Of a stretch of 34,551 nt of DNA, positions 1 to 8,969 are shown one piece after another (the stretch's first letter is position 1; the number at the start of each line of letters is the position of its first letter). Under the pieces are notes generated by a model that saw only the letters and a program-made list of their open reading frames with translations, did no database searches and had not been told where the DNA came from. This stretch comes from Cyanobacteria bacterium SW_9_44_58 (GTDB lineage Bacteria > Cyanobacteriota > Cyanobacteriia > Cyanobacteriales > Rubidibacteraceae): contig PXPI01000098.1 of the NCBI GenBank assembly GCA_003021905.1, forward strand, positions 1 to 34,551, read 5' to 3'. Position numbers and translations under genes: made by a program.

Positions 1-21
1 TCCCGTCTGTGGGATTAGGAA

Positions 22-261
22 GTGTCAGACGGGCTTATCCCGCAACTTCTGTTTGAGTCCCGAATCCAACGTGCTGGCTTCCGTTGGAGTGGATCAAGAA
101 TTGTACATCCAAAGCTTCCTGAATCCATTCCTCATCTGTCCCTGACAAATCTTAAAATTGGTCAAACCATGTTGGATTTAGAATTTGAACGGTCCAATGG
201 CGCAACCGCTTGCCGGGTTGTTCGTAAACGAGGAAATTTGCGAGTCATCATCGAAGCTTGA
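22..261 (+). CDS. Short unrecognised ORF or 3' tail of a longer gene
   Basis: A 79-codon reading frame begins at a GTG and ends 2 bp before the convergent corA stop. The same frame is open from base 1 but is broken by a TAG at 16-18, so it is either a short protein, the end of a gene interrupted by a nonsense codon, or the end of a gene whose frame shifts here. The C-terminal half (a Leu-rich strand pattern followed by RKRGNLRVIIEA) looks like the last beta strands of a larger enzyme. From memory it recalls the C-terminus of glycogen-debranching-type glycosidases, but I cannot confirm this. The GTG has AGGA only one base away, too close to act as a normal ribosome site, which argues against a true start at 22. 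Most of any parent gene lies outside the window. Confidence 0.35.
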   Translation: MSDGLIPQLLFESRIQRAGFRWSGSRIVHPKLPESIPHLSLTNLKIGQTMLDLEFERSNGATACRVVRKRGNLRVIIEA

Positions 262-263
262 TT

Positions 264-1475
264 CTAGGAGGTAAATTTGCCCTTGCGGCGGCGAGGAAAG
301 CGGAATTTCTTTTTCTTTTGAGTCGCTTTTTCAACAGTGGGATCAATCGTATCAAATCGCTTTAGCCAACCATTGCGCCAGAAAAAGAACATTAATCCAA
401 ATGCAACGCTTGCCATTACCCCCAGCGTAATAAAATATCCCCACTTCCAACTTAATTCCGGCATGTATTCAAAATTCATGCCGTAGACCCCAGCAATAAA
501 AGAAAGGGGAATAAAAATACTAGAAATAATGGTTAAAACTTTCATAATTTCATTCATTTTATTGCTCATGGAAGAGAGGTAAACATCCATTAAATTTGAC
601 GACAATTCTCGGTAGCTTTCTACAATATCCAAAAGTTGGATGACGTGATCATAACAGTCCCGAAAGTAGATTTCCACATCAGAACTAATTAAATCGCTAC
701 CACTTCTCATTAGCGTGGTAATAACACTTTGTTGGGGCCAAATGGTACGTCTTAAAGCTAATAATTCCCGTCGGATTTTATAAATTTTTTCTAAGGTGCG
801 ATAAGTAGGATGAAAAACAACTTCATTTTCTAATTCTTCAATTTGTTCTCCATAGTCTTCTAATACGGGGAAGAAATTATCAATAATCGTATCTAATAAT
901 AAATAACTTAAATAGTCTACACCGGAAGTGCGAATTTTTCCCTTATTATTTTTTAAACGTTGTCGTACTGGATCAAAACAGTCATGATTCGGTTCTTCTT
1001 GAAACGTTAATAAATAGTTTTTTCCTAAAACCAAACTCACTTGCTGAGAATAAAATCCATCTTCTTCCGGTTTCGGTTGGACTAAATGAATAATAATAAT
1101 TAACTGTTCGTTATAGTCCTCTACTTTCGGACGTTGCGGCGCATTAACCACATCTTCCAATAATAAGGGGTGGAGCTTGAAAATTTGTCCAATTTGTTTT
1201 AAAATTGCCTCAGATCCTAATCCTTGTACATCCAACCAAGAAGCGGAATTACTTGCTAAATAATACTCACAGTCGGAGGGGGATATATTAACTTTTCTCA
1301 CAGCATGTTTTGGATCATAGTCAATTAAAATTAATTGCGATGGGCTGGCATCTTCTTCAATCCATAAGGTTCCAGGTTCACTACCAGGGACATCAAAAAA
1401 GTAGTCAAAATAAAAATCTTTATCTTCGTTATTTTCTTCAATAAAATTGGAATCAAAATTTGGAAATTGTGTCAT
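264..1475 (-). CDS. corA: CorA-family magnesium/cobalt transporter
   Basis: This is a 403-residue CorA-type divalent cation channel of the inner membrane, which moves Mg2+ (and Co2+) into the cell as a pentamer. The long N-terminal part (about 1-300) is the cytoplasmic funnel and long-helix region. Two membrane helices sit at the C-terminus (about 310-330 and 347-367), and the diagnostic Gly-Met-Asn selectivity motif is at residues 332-334, followed by the acidic periplasmic loop EYMPEL. The tail is very basic (KKKKFRFPRRRKGK), as expected for the cytoplasmic side. Length and motif order fit full-length CorA. It is divergent from dnaA with only 27 bp between start codons, and its stop lies 2 bp from the convergent ORF at 22-261. 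Family assignment is firm; metal preference is inferred. Confidence 0.95.
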   Translation of the reverse strand: MTQFPNFDSNFIEENNEDKDFYFDYFFDVPGSEPGTLWIEEDASPSQLILIDYDPKHAVRKVNISPSDCEYYLASNSASWLDVQGLGSEAILKQIGQIFKLHPLLLEDVVNAPQRPKVEDYNEQLIIIIHLVQPKPEEDGFYSQQVSLVLGKNYLLTFQEEPNHDCFDPVRQRLKNNKGKIRTSGVDYLSYLLLDTIIDNFFPVLEDYGEQIEELENEVVFHPTYRTLEKIYKIRRELLALRRTIWPQQSVITTLMRSGSDLISSDVEIYFRDCYDHVIQLLDIVESYRELSSNLMDVYLSSMSNKMNEIMKVLTIISSIFIPLSFIAGVYGMNFEYMPELSWKWGYFITLGVMASVAFGLMFFFWRNGWLKRFDTIDPTVEKATQKKKKFRFPRRRKGKFTS

Positions 1476-1502
1476 AATTAAAAGATTATTTTTATATTAA
1501 TA

Positions 1503-2855
1503 ATGAAGCATTCAGCACATCAGCTTTGGCAAAATATTCTTGAACGATTACAACCTCAATTGAGTCTTCCGACCTTTGAAACATGGCTAAAAAGTGTTAT
1601 ACCAAAAAGTTTTAATAAAAATAAGTTAGTAATTTGCGCCCCGAATCCATTTTCTCGAAATTGGTTACAAAAACATTACCTCCCTTTAATTACGAAAACG
1701 GCACAAGAATTAACGAATTCATCTCTAAATATTCAAATTACAACTGCTTCTTCGGTAGCAGGAAATTCTGAAGAAATTCCTTTAACTTGGTGGAAAGAGA
1801 GTGAAAATTATATCAATAGCTTATCAGACGATCGCGCTTCTGAACAGACACTCAATCCGAAATATACCTTTTCTGATTTTGTTGTTGGCCCCAATAACCG
1901 CATGGCCCACGCGGCTTCCCTAGCTGTGGCGGAATCTCCCGGTCGAGAATTTAATCCTCTCTTTATTTGCGGAGGCGTTGGATTAGGGAAAACCCATTTG
2001 CTGCAAGCCATTGGTTACTCTCGTTTACAATTCTATCCCCAAGCCAAGGTTTGTTACGTTTCCACAGAACAGTTTACCAATGACTTAATTAATGCCATTC
2101 GGCGCGATCAATTGCAACAATTTCGAGACCATTATCGAGCAACCGATATTCTGCTCATTGATGACATTCAATTTATTGAAGGCAAAGAATATACCCAAGA
2201 AGAATTTTTTCATACCTTTAATACTCTCTACGAAGCCGGAAAACAAATTGTTCTCGCTTCTGATCGCCCACCCAAACAAATTCCCAGTTGTTCAGAAAGA
2301 CTTTCCTCTCGTTTTGCCATGGGATTCATTGCCGATATTCAACCCCCTGATTTGGAAACGCGAATGGCAATTTTACAAAAAAAAGCAGAGTACGATAACA
2401 TCCCTTTATCTTTCAACATTATTGAATATATTGCCAGAAATTACCCTTATAATATTCGAGAATTAGAGGGCGCTCTAACCCAAGTTAGAGCTCACCTATC
2501 GTTATCCGGTTTACCTTTAAGTCTGCAAAATGTTGCTTCTCTTTTAAATCCAGCCCATATCAAAATTGCCACTTCACCTGATAAAATACTACAGGTTACT
2601 GCTGAATATTTTCAAGTGCCAATAGAAGACTTAAAAGGAAGTTCTCGTCGGCGAGAAATTAGTTCCGCGCGACAAATTGGCATGTATTTAATGCGCCAAT
2701 ATACGAATTTAAGTTTGCCAAAAATCGGAGAAGTATTTGGCGGCAAAGATCATACGACAGTCATGTATAGTTGTGAAAAAATTGCCCAACAGCAAAAACA
2801 AAATCCAGAGTTGAATCAAACCCTGCGTCAACTCAGCGATCGCATTGTTTCTTGA
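1503..2855 (+). CDS. dnaA: Chromosomal replication initiator DnaA
   Basis: DnaA is the AAA+ ATPase that binds DnaA boxes and melts the origin. The 450 residues show the usual four domains: domain I (about 1-80), a short linker, the AAA+ domain with Walker A GGVGLGKTH (157-165), Walker B LLIDD (217-221), sensor 1 around LASDRPP (251-257), arginine-rich ERLSSRF (265-271) and sensor 2 NIRELEGAL (317-325). The C-terminal DNA-binding helix-turn-helix carries the family signature GGKDHTTVMYSCEKI (413-427). The ATG has no clear Shine-Dalgarno and the leader to the divergent corA start is 27 bp, so its promoter probably lies inside corA. I saw no cluster of DnaA boxes, so nothing here marks an origin. 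The last 28 bp overlap the convergent glycosyltransferase gene. Confidence 0.98.
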   Translation: MKHSAHQLWQNILERLQPQLSLPTFETWLKSVIPKSFNKNKLVICAPNPFSRNWLQKHYLPLITKTAQELTNSSLNIQITTASSVAGNSEEIPLTWWKESENYINSLSDDRASEQTLNPKYTFSDFVVGPNNRMAHAASLAVAESPGREFNPLFICGGVGLGKTHLLQAIGYSRLQFYPQAKVCYVSTEQFTNDLINAIRRDQLQQFRDHYRATDILLIDDIQFIEGKEYTQEEFFHTFNTLYEAGKQIVLASDRPPKQIPSCSERLSSRFAMGFIADIQPPDLETRMAILQKKAEYDNIPLSFNIIEYIARNYPYNIRELEGALTQVRAHLSLSGLPLSLQNVASLLNPAHIKIATSPDKILQVTAEYFQVPIEDLKGSSRRREISSARQIGMYLMRQYTNLSLPKIGEVFGGKDHTTVMYSCEKIAQQQKQNPELNQTLRQLSDRIVS

Positions 2856-4072
2856 GAATTAATTACAGGGGTGAGAACTTTTTCATATTGTTGAGCAATT
2901 TTAGACCAATTGTGGTTTTTGGCAACCAAGGCTGTTGCATTTTGAGAGAGTCGTTGGCGCAGTTGGGGATCTTGAAATAGACGCCCAATGGCATAAATGT
3001 ATTCTTCCAAGCGGTTAGCCCGCATAGCGGCAAGATTTGCTGTTGCCCCATCCACATTTAATCCTTCCAAAGCGCGATCGCTGCCTACTACAGGAACGCC
3101 AATTGCCATTGCCCGCAATGTGGCAAATTTCATTCCTAATCCAGCTTGGATAGGTAAAACACAAACGGTACTTACTGTCAGCATCTGTTGTAAAGAAAAC
3201 TCTGTCGGCACCACTTCTATACCAGATATTTCTCCCCAACTCGATAAACTGGCGGGAATTCCTAACAACTTCAAATTTATTTCGGGATAACGTTTTTTTA
3301 CTTCAGGAAATACAGACTGACATAAAAAATTGACTTCATCAGTAACTGCTAATTCTTCTTGATGACTAACATAAATTAATTGATAGCCACCGGGATCATA
3401 AGTTCGTGTTGGATATAGTTTTAAATCAATACCATTGGGGATGACAGTAACTGGTTTTTCTGTATCTAGCGCTTTAATCTGCTGTTGATCTTCTATGGTA
3501 GTTGTTACCAAAGCTGAAAATTTCGAACAATAGTTTTGTTCATAGCGTTTGAGTAGAGGAAGGTTTAATTGTTCTCGAATAGTTTTTTTAGTAGTAGTTG
3601 GTCGTTCTAAAAATTTTTGACAAGTTCCGTAAATTGAGCCATGAATATTAATAATAGTCTTTATTTTATTTTGCCATTCCGGACGAACATAAATTTCATT
3701 GATGCTATGTTCACAAGTAATCACATCAAATACTTTTTCAGCAACTTTTTCATCAATCCATTGTTGCATTTGCGGAGAATAGTAGGATAAAGTACTTTTC
3801 GGCGTTCCTTCTTTTAAAAGTTGTCCTAACCGTTTTGCCCGATTTACGATTCCCCGACGACTTAGTTGTTGATGGTGCGGAAAAATCACTAAATCTTCCA
3901 CCCACTGCCGCAACGTCTCAATATGACTATCTTTTGCCATTTGGTAGTGTTGTGCCACTAGCGTTACTTCATGACGTTCACTTAGATTTTTCATCAAGTT
4001 GAATGTCCGAGTTGGGATAGAAGTTTGGGCATAAGGAGAAGGCAGAACTGCTGAAATCATTAAAATTCTCAT
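2828..4072 (-). CDS. Glycosyltransferase, GT4-like (GT-B fold)
   Basis: A 414-residue retaining-type glycosyltransferase, probably working on a cell-surface or exported polysaccharide. The N-terminus MRILMISAVLPSPYAQ is the typical first strand and loop of the acceptor domain. IPNGID (211-216) is the usual interdomain signature, and the donor domain follows with VLPIQAGLGMKFATLRAMAIG around 305-325 and SDRALEGL at 331-338. In most GT4 relatives the LEAMA position carries a glutamate; here it reads LRAMA (Arg320), so substrate binding may differ. The ATG is supported by AGGA a few bases upstream on the minus strand. The gene converges on dnaA and its last 28 bp are shared with it. Acceptor and sugar cannot be told from sequence. 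Confidence 0.85.
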   Translation of the reverse strand: MRILMISAVLPSPYAQTSIPTRTFNLMKNLSERHEVTLVAQHYQMAKDSHIETLRQWVEDLVIFPHHQQLSRRGIVNRAKRLGQLLKEGTPKSTLSYYSPQMQQWIDEKVAEKVFDVITCEHSINEIYVRPEWQNKIKTIINIHGSIYGTCQKFLERPTTTKKTIREQLNLPLLKRYEQNYCSKFSALVTTTIEDQQQIKALDTEKPVTVIPNGIDLKLYPTRTYDPGGYQLIYVSHQEELAVTDEVNFLCQSVFPEVKKRYPEINLKLLGIPASLSSWGEISGIEVVPTEFSLQQMLTVSTVCVLPIQAGLGMKFATLRAMAIGVPVVGSDRALEGLNVDGATANLAAMRANRLEEYIYAIGRLFQDPQLRQRLSQNATALVAKNHNWSKIAQQYEKVLTPVINSQETMRSLS

Positions 4073-4520
4073 CTTGGCTTCCTGATAGTTAACAGACAGG
4101 TCAAATTACTCATTAATTTTAGGGCTGGGTCCTATTTTATAATTAAAAAGCATAGCAAAATTTCAGGATAATCAACGAATATTGTTTTTCATGCGAATTA
4201 AATAGTATTGCCTCGATCGCGCTTTAAAAATTTAAGCAAAGATAAATATTCTTAGCGGTTATTAACAAGCTTGATTACTATCTTTCATCTCACTTTTTAT
4301 AACCGAGGATTTGACAATTAATCCAATAATTATCCCAAAGTCCTTGACTTGTTTTAAGTAACTGATTAAGCTGAACATCTTAGGAATTTCTTTAAAAGTA
4401 CGCGATCGCGCCACTTAAACCATGAGCACGATCGCGTTTTCCTTATTAAATTTTATCTCGAAAATGCAACAGCCCTGCCAATAGTGGGGGATAGTAACTA
4501 GTTGCTAAGCACAGTAGAGA
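4073..4520. other. 448-bp spacer between divergent-side glycosyltransferase start and gcvP stop
   Basis: No conserved protein is visible. The half near 4073 must hold the promoter of the minus-strand glycosyltransferase, but I could not pick a convincing -35/-10 pair. Three HIP1-type sites occur (about 4213, 4402 and 4429). The longest small frame with an ATG is on the minus strand at 4262-4378 (38 codons, with a short hydrophobic stretch FGIIIGLIV); it has no ribosome site and I do not call it a gene. A hairpin near the gcvP end is listed separately. Confidence 0.5.
4400..4437 (-). terminator. Possible gcvP terminator built from two HIP1 sites
   Basis: A 9-bp stem (ACGCGATCG at 4400-4408 with CGATCGCGT at 4429-4437) encloses a 20-nt loop. 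On the minus strand it lies about 85 bp beyond the gcvP stop and is followed by ACTTTT, a weak U-tract. Because both arms are HIP1 palindromes, the pairing may be a by-product of HIP1 abundance rather than a selected terminator. Confidence 0.3.
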
Positions 4521-7454
4521 CTATTCCTCTTTATAGGTCTCCATTCCCACACAGGAACAGACTAAATTGCGGTCGCCAAAGGCATTATCAACGCGTCCCA
4601 CAGCAGGCCAGAATTTATGTTCCCGCAACCAGGAAGCGGGATAGGCAGCTTGTTCACGAGAATAAGGATGTTGCCATTGATCGCAAATCAGCATCTGATG
4701 CGTATGAGGCGCATTTTTTAAAGGATTATCCGTTGGATCGACCTCTCCAGATTCAATCGCGGCAATTTCTTGGCGGATGGCAATCATGGCATCACAGAAG
4801 CGGTCTAATTCTTCTTTGGACTCGCTTTCTGTCGGTTCCACCATCATGGTGCCTGCCACCGGCCAAGAAACCGTTGGGGCATGGAAACCAAAGTCCATCA
4901 ACCGCTTGGCGATATCATCCACGGTAATGTCGGCACTCTTCTTCACTGGACGCAAGTCGATAATGCATTCGTGGGCAATGAGACCGGAATTGCCTTTGTA
5001 CAATACCGGATAATGTTCATCCAAGCGGCGAGCAATATAGTTGGCGTTGAGAATTGCTACCTTGCTGGCGTGAGTAAGACCTTGGCCGCCCATCATGGCA
5101 ATAAACATCCAAGAAATGGGTAGAATACTGGGACTTCCCCAGGGCGCAGCCGCTACGGCACCAATGCCCTTTTCGCCGCCAGTTTCAACGAGCGGATGAC
5201 GAGGAAGGAACGGCCTTAAATGCTGTTGAACCCCAATGGGTCCCATTCCTGGCCCACCGCCACCATGGGGAATACAGAAGGTTTTATGCAAGTTAAGGTG
5301 GCAAACATCGGCACCATAGTCCCCAGGACGGCACAAGCCCATTTGGGCATTCATATTTGCCCCATCTAGATAAACTTGTCCCCCATGCTGGTGAATCGTA
5401 TCGCAAATGGTTTTGATTTCCGTTTCAAATACGCCATGTGTGGAGGGATAGGTAACCATTAAGGCGGCGAGATTGTTACTGTATTTTTCCGCTTTCGCCC
5501 GTAAGTCCTCCAGATCAATATCTCCGCGATCATTACAGGTAATGGGCACCACTTTCATCCCACACATCACAGCACTGGCTGGGTTTGTACCGTGAGCCGA
5601 TTCCGGAATCAAACAGATATGGCGATGCCCTTCACCTCGCGTTTCATGATACTGCCGAATTACTAGTAGTCCTGTATATTCTCCTTGTGCTCCGGCGTTG
5701 GGTTGCAAGGAAATATCAGCAAAGCCCGTAATTTCCGCCAGCCAGGTTTCCAGCTGTTGGAAAAGCGTTTGATAACCCTGAGTTTGCGATTTCGGGGCAA
5801 AGGGATGGATTTTTCCAAATTCCGGCCAGGTTACCGGAAACATCTCCGCTGCGGCATTGAGCTTCATCGTACATGATCCCAAAGGAATCATGGAAGTAGT
5901 TAAAGAAAGGTCTTTACTTCTCAGATGGGTCAGGTAACGCACTAGTTTGGTTTCCGAGTGATACTGATTAAAGACCGGTTCTGTCAGATAGTCGCTCGTC
6001 CGGTTAAAGGGCGCTGGAAACTCAAACGTAAGTTCGGGAACCAGTTCTTCTAGCGAGAAGGGAAGTGTCTCTTGTCCAGCAAAAATTTGCAAGAGCGTAG
6101 TGACTTCTTCTATGGTTGTAGTTTCATCTAAGCTGATGCCTATCGCCCCATCGGCATAATCTCGCAAGTTGATCCGATTCGCTTGCGCCGCTTGCAGAAT
6201 CGCTTTTTGTTGACGCGGCGCGTTGTCGGTTTCCACTTTTAAAGTGTCAAAGTACGGCTCAGAAGCAATTTGGTAGCCGATGCGTTTTAATCCTTCGCCT
6301 AAAGTAACTGTCATGCGATGGACTCTTTCGGCAATGCGCCGGATGCCGTTCGGTCCATGATAAACCGCATAGCTAGAGGCAATTACTGCAAGCAAGACTT
6401 GGGCCGTGCAAATATTGCTGGTTGCGCGATCGCGCCGGATGTGCTGCTCTCGCGTCTGCAACGCAAGGCGGAGCGCCGGATTGCCTTGCGTATCCTTGGA
6501 AACGCCAACCAGTCGTCCCGGAATTTGCCGTTTATATTTCTCTTTGGTGGCAAAATAAGCAGCGTGAGGACCGCCATACCCTAACGGTACCCCAAACCGT
6601 TGGGTACAGCCCACTGCAATATCTGCGCCCCATTCTCCCGGTGGCGTTAATAAGGCTAAACTCAGCGGATCGGCGGCAACCGTAACTAACGCGTTTTGTT
6701 CATGGGCTTTTTCCACAAACTCGCGATAGTCGTAAATTTTGCCTTCTGTGGTTGGATATTGAAGCAGTGCGCCGAAAATGGGCTTGCTAAAGTCAAATTC
6801 TCGGTGATCGCCGACAATAATTTCAATGCCTAAAGGTTTGGCGCGGGTTTGTAAAACTTCAATCGTTTGAGGATGACAGTTTTCCGAAACAAAGAAGCTA
6901 GTGGACTTGCTTTTCGAGGCAGCGACACTCATGCTCATAGCTTCTGCCGCTGCCGTTGCTTCATCCAGCAATGAGGCATTGGCAATTTCCAACCCGGTTA
7001 AATCAGTAACCATGGTTTGGAAATTCAGCAACGCTTCTAAACGCCCTTGGGCAATTTCTGCTTGATAAGCGGTGTAAGACGTGTACCACCCGGGATCTTC
7101 CAAGATATTCCGTTGAATCGCTGGGGGCGTAATGCAATCATGATACCCCATGCCGATAAAAGAGCGAAATACCTGATTTTCAGACGCGATCGCGCCCAGT
7201 TGTTTCAAGGCTTCATGTTCACTTTTTTCCGCAGGCAAATTTAAAGCTTTTTGCAAGCGAATTGAAGTGGGAACCGCTTGATCAATCAGTCCATCGAGAG
7301 AGGAAAATCCCAACTCGGTTAGCATTTTCTCAATTTCTTCTGGGGTGGGATCAACGTGACGCTGCACAAACTGATCCGCTAACCCAAGCGTTTCCTCAAC
7401 AGGAGAACGCTGGTTTTTTGTTGCTTGTTCGGTTCTGGAATCTAAATTCACCAT
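4521..7454 (-). CDS. gcvP: Glycine dehydrogenase (decarboxylating), P protein of the glycine cleavage system
   Basis: The P protein decarboxylates glycine with PLP and passes the aminomethyl group to lipoyl-GcvH; in cyanobacteria this serves photorespiratory glycine breakdown. It is the long single-chain form with two aspartate-aminotransferase-fold halves (about 20-480 and 490-970). The PLP lysine is in [13 protein letters not shown] (Lys724 counted from the chosen ATG), followed by the Gly-rich [12 protein letters not shown] loop. I chose the ATG at 7454 (977 aa, [10 protein letters not shown]). An in-frame GTG at 7478 would add 8 residues, and neither start has a clear ribosome site. It lies 99 bp downstream of gcvH on the same strand, so the two are probably co-transcribed; gcvT and lpd are not in the window. 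The identification is certain, the start less so. Confidence 0.97.
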   Translation of the reverse strand: MVNLDSRTEQATKNQRSPVEETLGLADQFVQRHVDPTPEEIEKMLTELGFSSLDGLIDQAVPTSIRLQKALNLPAEKSEHEALKQLGAIASENQVFRSFIGMGYHDCITPPAIQRNILEDPGWYTSYTAYQAEIAQGRLEALLNFQTMVTDLTGLEIANASLLDEATAAAEAMSMSVAASKSKSTSFFVSENCHPQTIEVLQTRAKPLGIEIIVGDHREFDFSKPIFGALLQYPTTEGKIYDYREFVEKAHEQNALVTVAADPLSLALLTPPGEWGADIAVGCTQRFGVPLGYGGPHAAYFATKEKYKRQIPGRLVGVSKDTQGNPALRLALQTREQHIRRDRATSNICTAQVLLAVIASSYAVYHGPNGIRRIAERVHRMTVTLGEGLKRIGYQIASEPYFDTLKVETDNAPRQQKAILQAAQANRINLRDYADGAIGISLDETTTIEEVTTLLQIFAGQETLPFSLEELVPELTFEFPAPFNRTSDYLTEPVFNQYHSETKLVRYLTHLRSKDLSLTTSMIPLGSCTMKLNAAAEMFPVTWPEFGKIHPFAPKSQTQGYQTLFQQLETWLAEITGFADISLQPNAGAQGEYTGLLVIRQYHETRGEGHRHICLIPESAHGTNPASAVMCGMKVVPITCNDRGDIDLEDLRAKAEKYSNNLAALMVTYPSTHGVFETEIKTICDTIHQHGGQVYLDGANMNAQMGLCRPGDYGADVCHLNLHKTFCIPHGGGGPGMGPIGVQQHLRPFLPRHPLVETGGEKGIGAVAAAPWGSPSILPISWMFIAMMGGQGLTHASKVAILNANYIARRLDEHYPVLYKGNSGLIAHECIIDLRPVKKSADITVDDIAKRLMDFGFHAPTVSWPVAGTMMVEPTESESKEELDRFCDAMIAIRQEIAAIESGEVDPTDNPLKNAPHTHQMLICDQWQHPYSREQAAYPASWLREHKFWPAVGRVDNAFGDRNLVCSCVGMETYKEE

Positions 7455-7553
7455 AGAAAACGGATATATTGACGACACAAAAGAGTGACAAGTGGGCTTG
7501 TATCAATTTGTAACAAATTTGCCGAGAACAGTTTAAAATTGGCCTGTTTTGTT

Positions 7554-7943
7554 TTATTGTCCTTCGACTTTAGCCCGATATTCATCTGCCGAAAGGACGT
7601 CATTTACTTCCTCAGGATTGCTCGTTTGCACTTTTAAAAGCCATCCCTGGCCATAGGGATCTTCTGCAATGGTTTCCGGGGCATCCACAACGGCAGCATT
7701 TTGTTCGATAACTTTGCCCGAAACCGGCGCATACATATCTTCTACTGCTTTTACTGATTCCACCGTGCCAAAGGTTTCTCCTTTTTCCAGGGTCTCATCA
7801 ACATCAGGAAGCTCTACAAAAACAATGTCTCCCAACTGATCAACGGCAAAGGCACTAATGCCGATAGTTGCCGTTTCTCCTTCGACACGAACATATTCGT
7901 GAGAATCGAGGTATTTCAAATCATTTGGATATTCCAGTGCCAT
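7554..7943 (-). CDS. gcvH: Glycine cleavage system H protein (lipoyl carrier)
   Basis: GcvH carries the aminomethyl group on a lipoyl-lysine between the P, T and L proteins. The 129-residue product has the lipoyl-lysine signature [17 protein letters not shown], with the modified lysine at residue 65 counted from ATG 7943. It also has the usual [11 protein letters not shown] strand and a C-terminal acidic helix. The frame stays open to a TTG at 7961, but the minus strand has AAAAGGAG directly in front of ATG 7943 with 5-base spacing, and that sequence would have to be coding if the TTG were used. The start at 7943 is therefore preferred. It is the first gene of a gcvH-gcvP unit and is divergent from yebC. 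Confidence 0.97.
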   Translation of the reverse strand: MALEYPNDLKYLDSHEYVRVEGETATIGISAFAVDQLGDIVFVELPDVDETLEKGETFGTVESVKAVEDMYAPVSGKVIEQNAAVVDAPETIAEDPYGQGWLLKVQTSNPEEVNDVLSADEYRAKVEGQ

Positions 7944-7948
7944 CTCAT

Positions 7949-7956
7949 CTCCTTTT
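7949..7956 (-). promoter_or_regulatory. Shine-Dalgarno of gcvH that fixes its start
   Basis: On the minus strand AAAAGGAG is followed by five bases and then ATG. This places translation start at 7943 rather than the upstream in-frame TTG at 7961. Confidence 0.8.
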
Positions 7957-8101
7957 GACAATTGCTATCATTCCTAGAGGGAAGTCGTACCCTACCCTGC
8001 TTAGTTTACAACTCATTGGAGTGGAACTAAAATCTCTAGCTCTGCTGATCAGTAATCGGGTAATTATTCACCAATCGCGAAGACGGAGTTACTAACTCAA
8101 A

Positions 8102-8860
8102 ATGGCAGGACATAGCAAATGGGCAAATATTAAACACCAAAAAGCACGCATGGATGCGAAAAAAGGGAAAACCTTTACCCAACTTTCCCGTGCCATTATT
8201 GTTGCCGCTCGCAATGGGGGACCAGATCCCGAAACCAATTTTCAACTGCGAACTGCCATCGACAAAGCCAAGGCTTGCAGTCTGCCCAATGAAAACATTG
8301 AACGCGCTATTGCCAAAGGGGCAGGGACTTATGGCAGTGATGAACAACAATTGGAATCCATCCGTTATGAAGGATATGGACCCGGCGGTATTGCCATTTT
8401 AGTCGAAGCTCTAACTGATAATCGCAATCGTACCGCTGCCGATTTGCGGTCTGCTTTTTCCAAAAACGGCGGCAATTTAGGAGAAACCGGCTGTGTCAGC
8501 TGGATGTTTGAACAAAAAGGCGTCGTCCGTCTAGAAGGAAACCTAAACGAAGACCAATTGTTGGAAACCTGTGTGGAAGGCGGCGCCGACAATTATGAAT
8601 TCAATGCGGATTCGGGAGTGGAAGTCTTTACAGAGCCAACGAATTTAGAGCATCTCAATCAAACCTTACAAGACAAGGGATTCCCGGTTAAAGAGGCCGA
8701 GTTGCGCTGGTTAGCCAATAATTACATTCAAGTTGATGATCCTGAGCAAGCGCGATCGTTAATTAAATTAATGGAAATGTTGGAAGGGCTTGATGATGTT
8801 CAAAATGTTACAGCTAACTTTGAAATGGCTAATGAACTTGTTCTGGAAAATAGTAAATAA
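8102..8860 (+). CDS. yebC: YebC/TACO1-family translation or transcription regulator
   Basis: A 252-residue YebC-family protein. The N-terminal signature MAGHSKWANIKHQKARMDAK is nearly invariant in the family, and the three-domain arrangement (N-terminal helical hairpin, then two alpha/beta domains with GYGPGGIAI at about 95 and GCVSWMFEQKG at about 137) is complete. Family members are described as DNA-binding regulators and, more recently, as ribosome-associated factors that help translation through proline-rich stretches; which applies here is unknown. It is divergent from gcvH. GGAG occurs 13 bases before the ATG, too far to be a strong ribosome site, but the conserved N-terminus fixes the start. 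Confidence 0.95.
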   Translation: MAGHSKWANIKHQKARMDAKKGKTFTQLSRAIIVAARNGGPDPETNFQLRTAIDKAKACSLPNENIERAIAKGAGTYGSDEQQLESIRYEGYGPGGIAILVEALTDNRNRTAADLRSAFSKNGGNLGETGCVSWMFEQKGVVRLEGNLNEDQLLETCVEGGADNYEFNADSGVEVFTEPTNLEHLNQTLQDKGFPVKEAELRWLANNYIQVDDPEQARSLIKLMEMLEGLDDVQNVTANFEMANELVLENSK

Positions 8861-8868
8861 GGAAGTGA

Positions 8869-8914
8869 GGGGATATTGGCAGTATCAATGATGGCTTGAA
8901 AATTGATGCTCCCC
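8869..8914 (+). terminator. Possible nested hairpin after yebC
   Basis: GGGGA (8869-8873) can pair with TCCCC (8910-8914), and inside it ATCAAT (8884-8889) can pair with ATTGAT (8902-8907). There is no T-run after it, so it is a structured 3' end at best, not a clear intrinsic terminator. Confidence 0.25.
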
Positions 8915-8969
8915 CTGAGGAAAAACCGGTAAATTCATGTAAAAATTCGTAACAGCTAGGGGAACATTT

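Noticed and set aside
1400-1510. Replication origin next to dnaA
   Set aside because: No cluster of DnaA boxes and only a 27-bp spacer; many cyanobacteria have their origin elsewhere.
2092-2466. 124-codon plus-strand frame inside dnaA
   Set aside because: It overlaps the AAA+ domain in another frame and has no family features.
4502-4927. 141-codon frame on the plus strand inside gcvP
   Set aside because: It lies wholly or mostly antisense to a certain gene, has no ribosome site or recognisable domain, and its composition is that of a shadow frame.
7962-8101. Glycine riboswitch before gcvH
   Set aside because: The 140-bp divergent spacer shows no paired aptamer-like stems with the conserved glycine-riboswitch core that I could trace.
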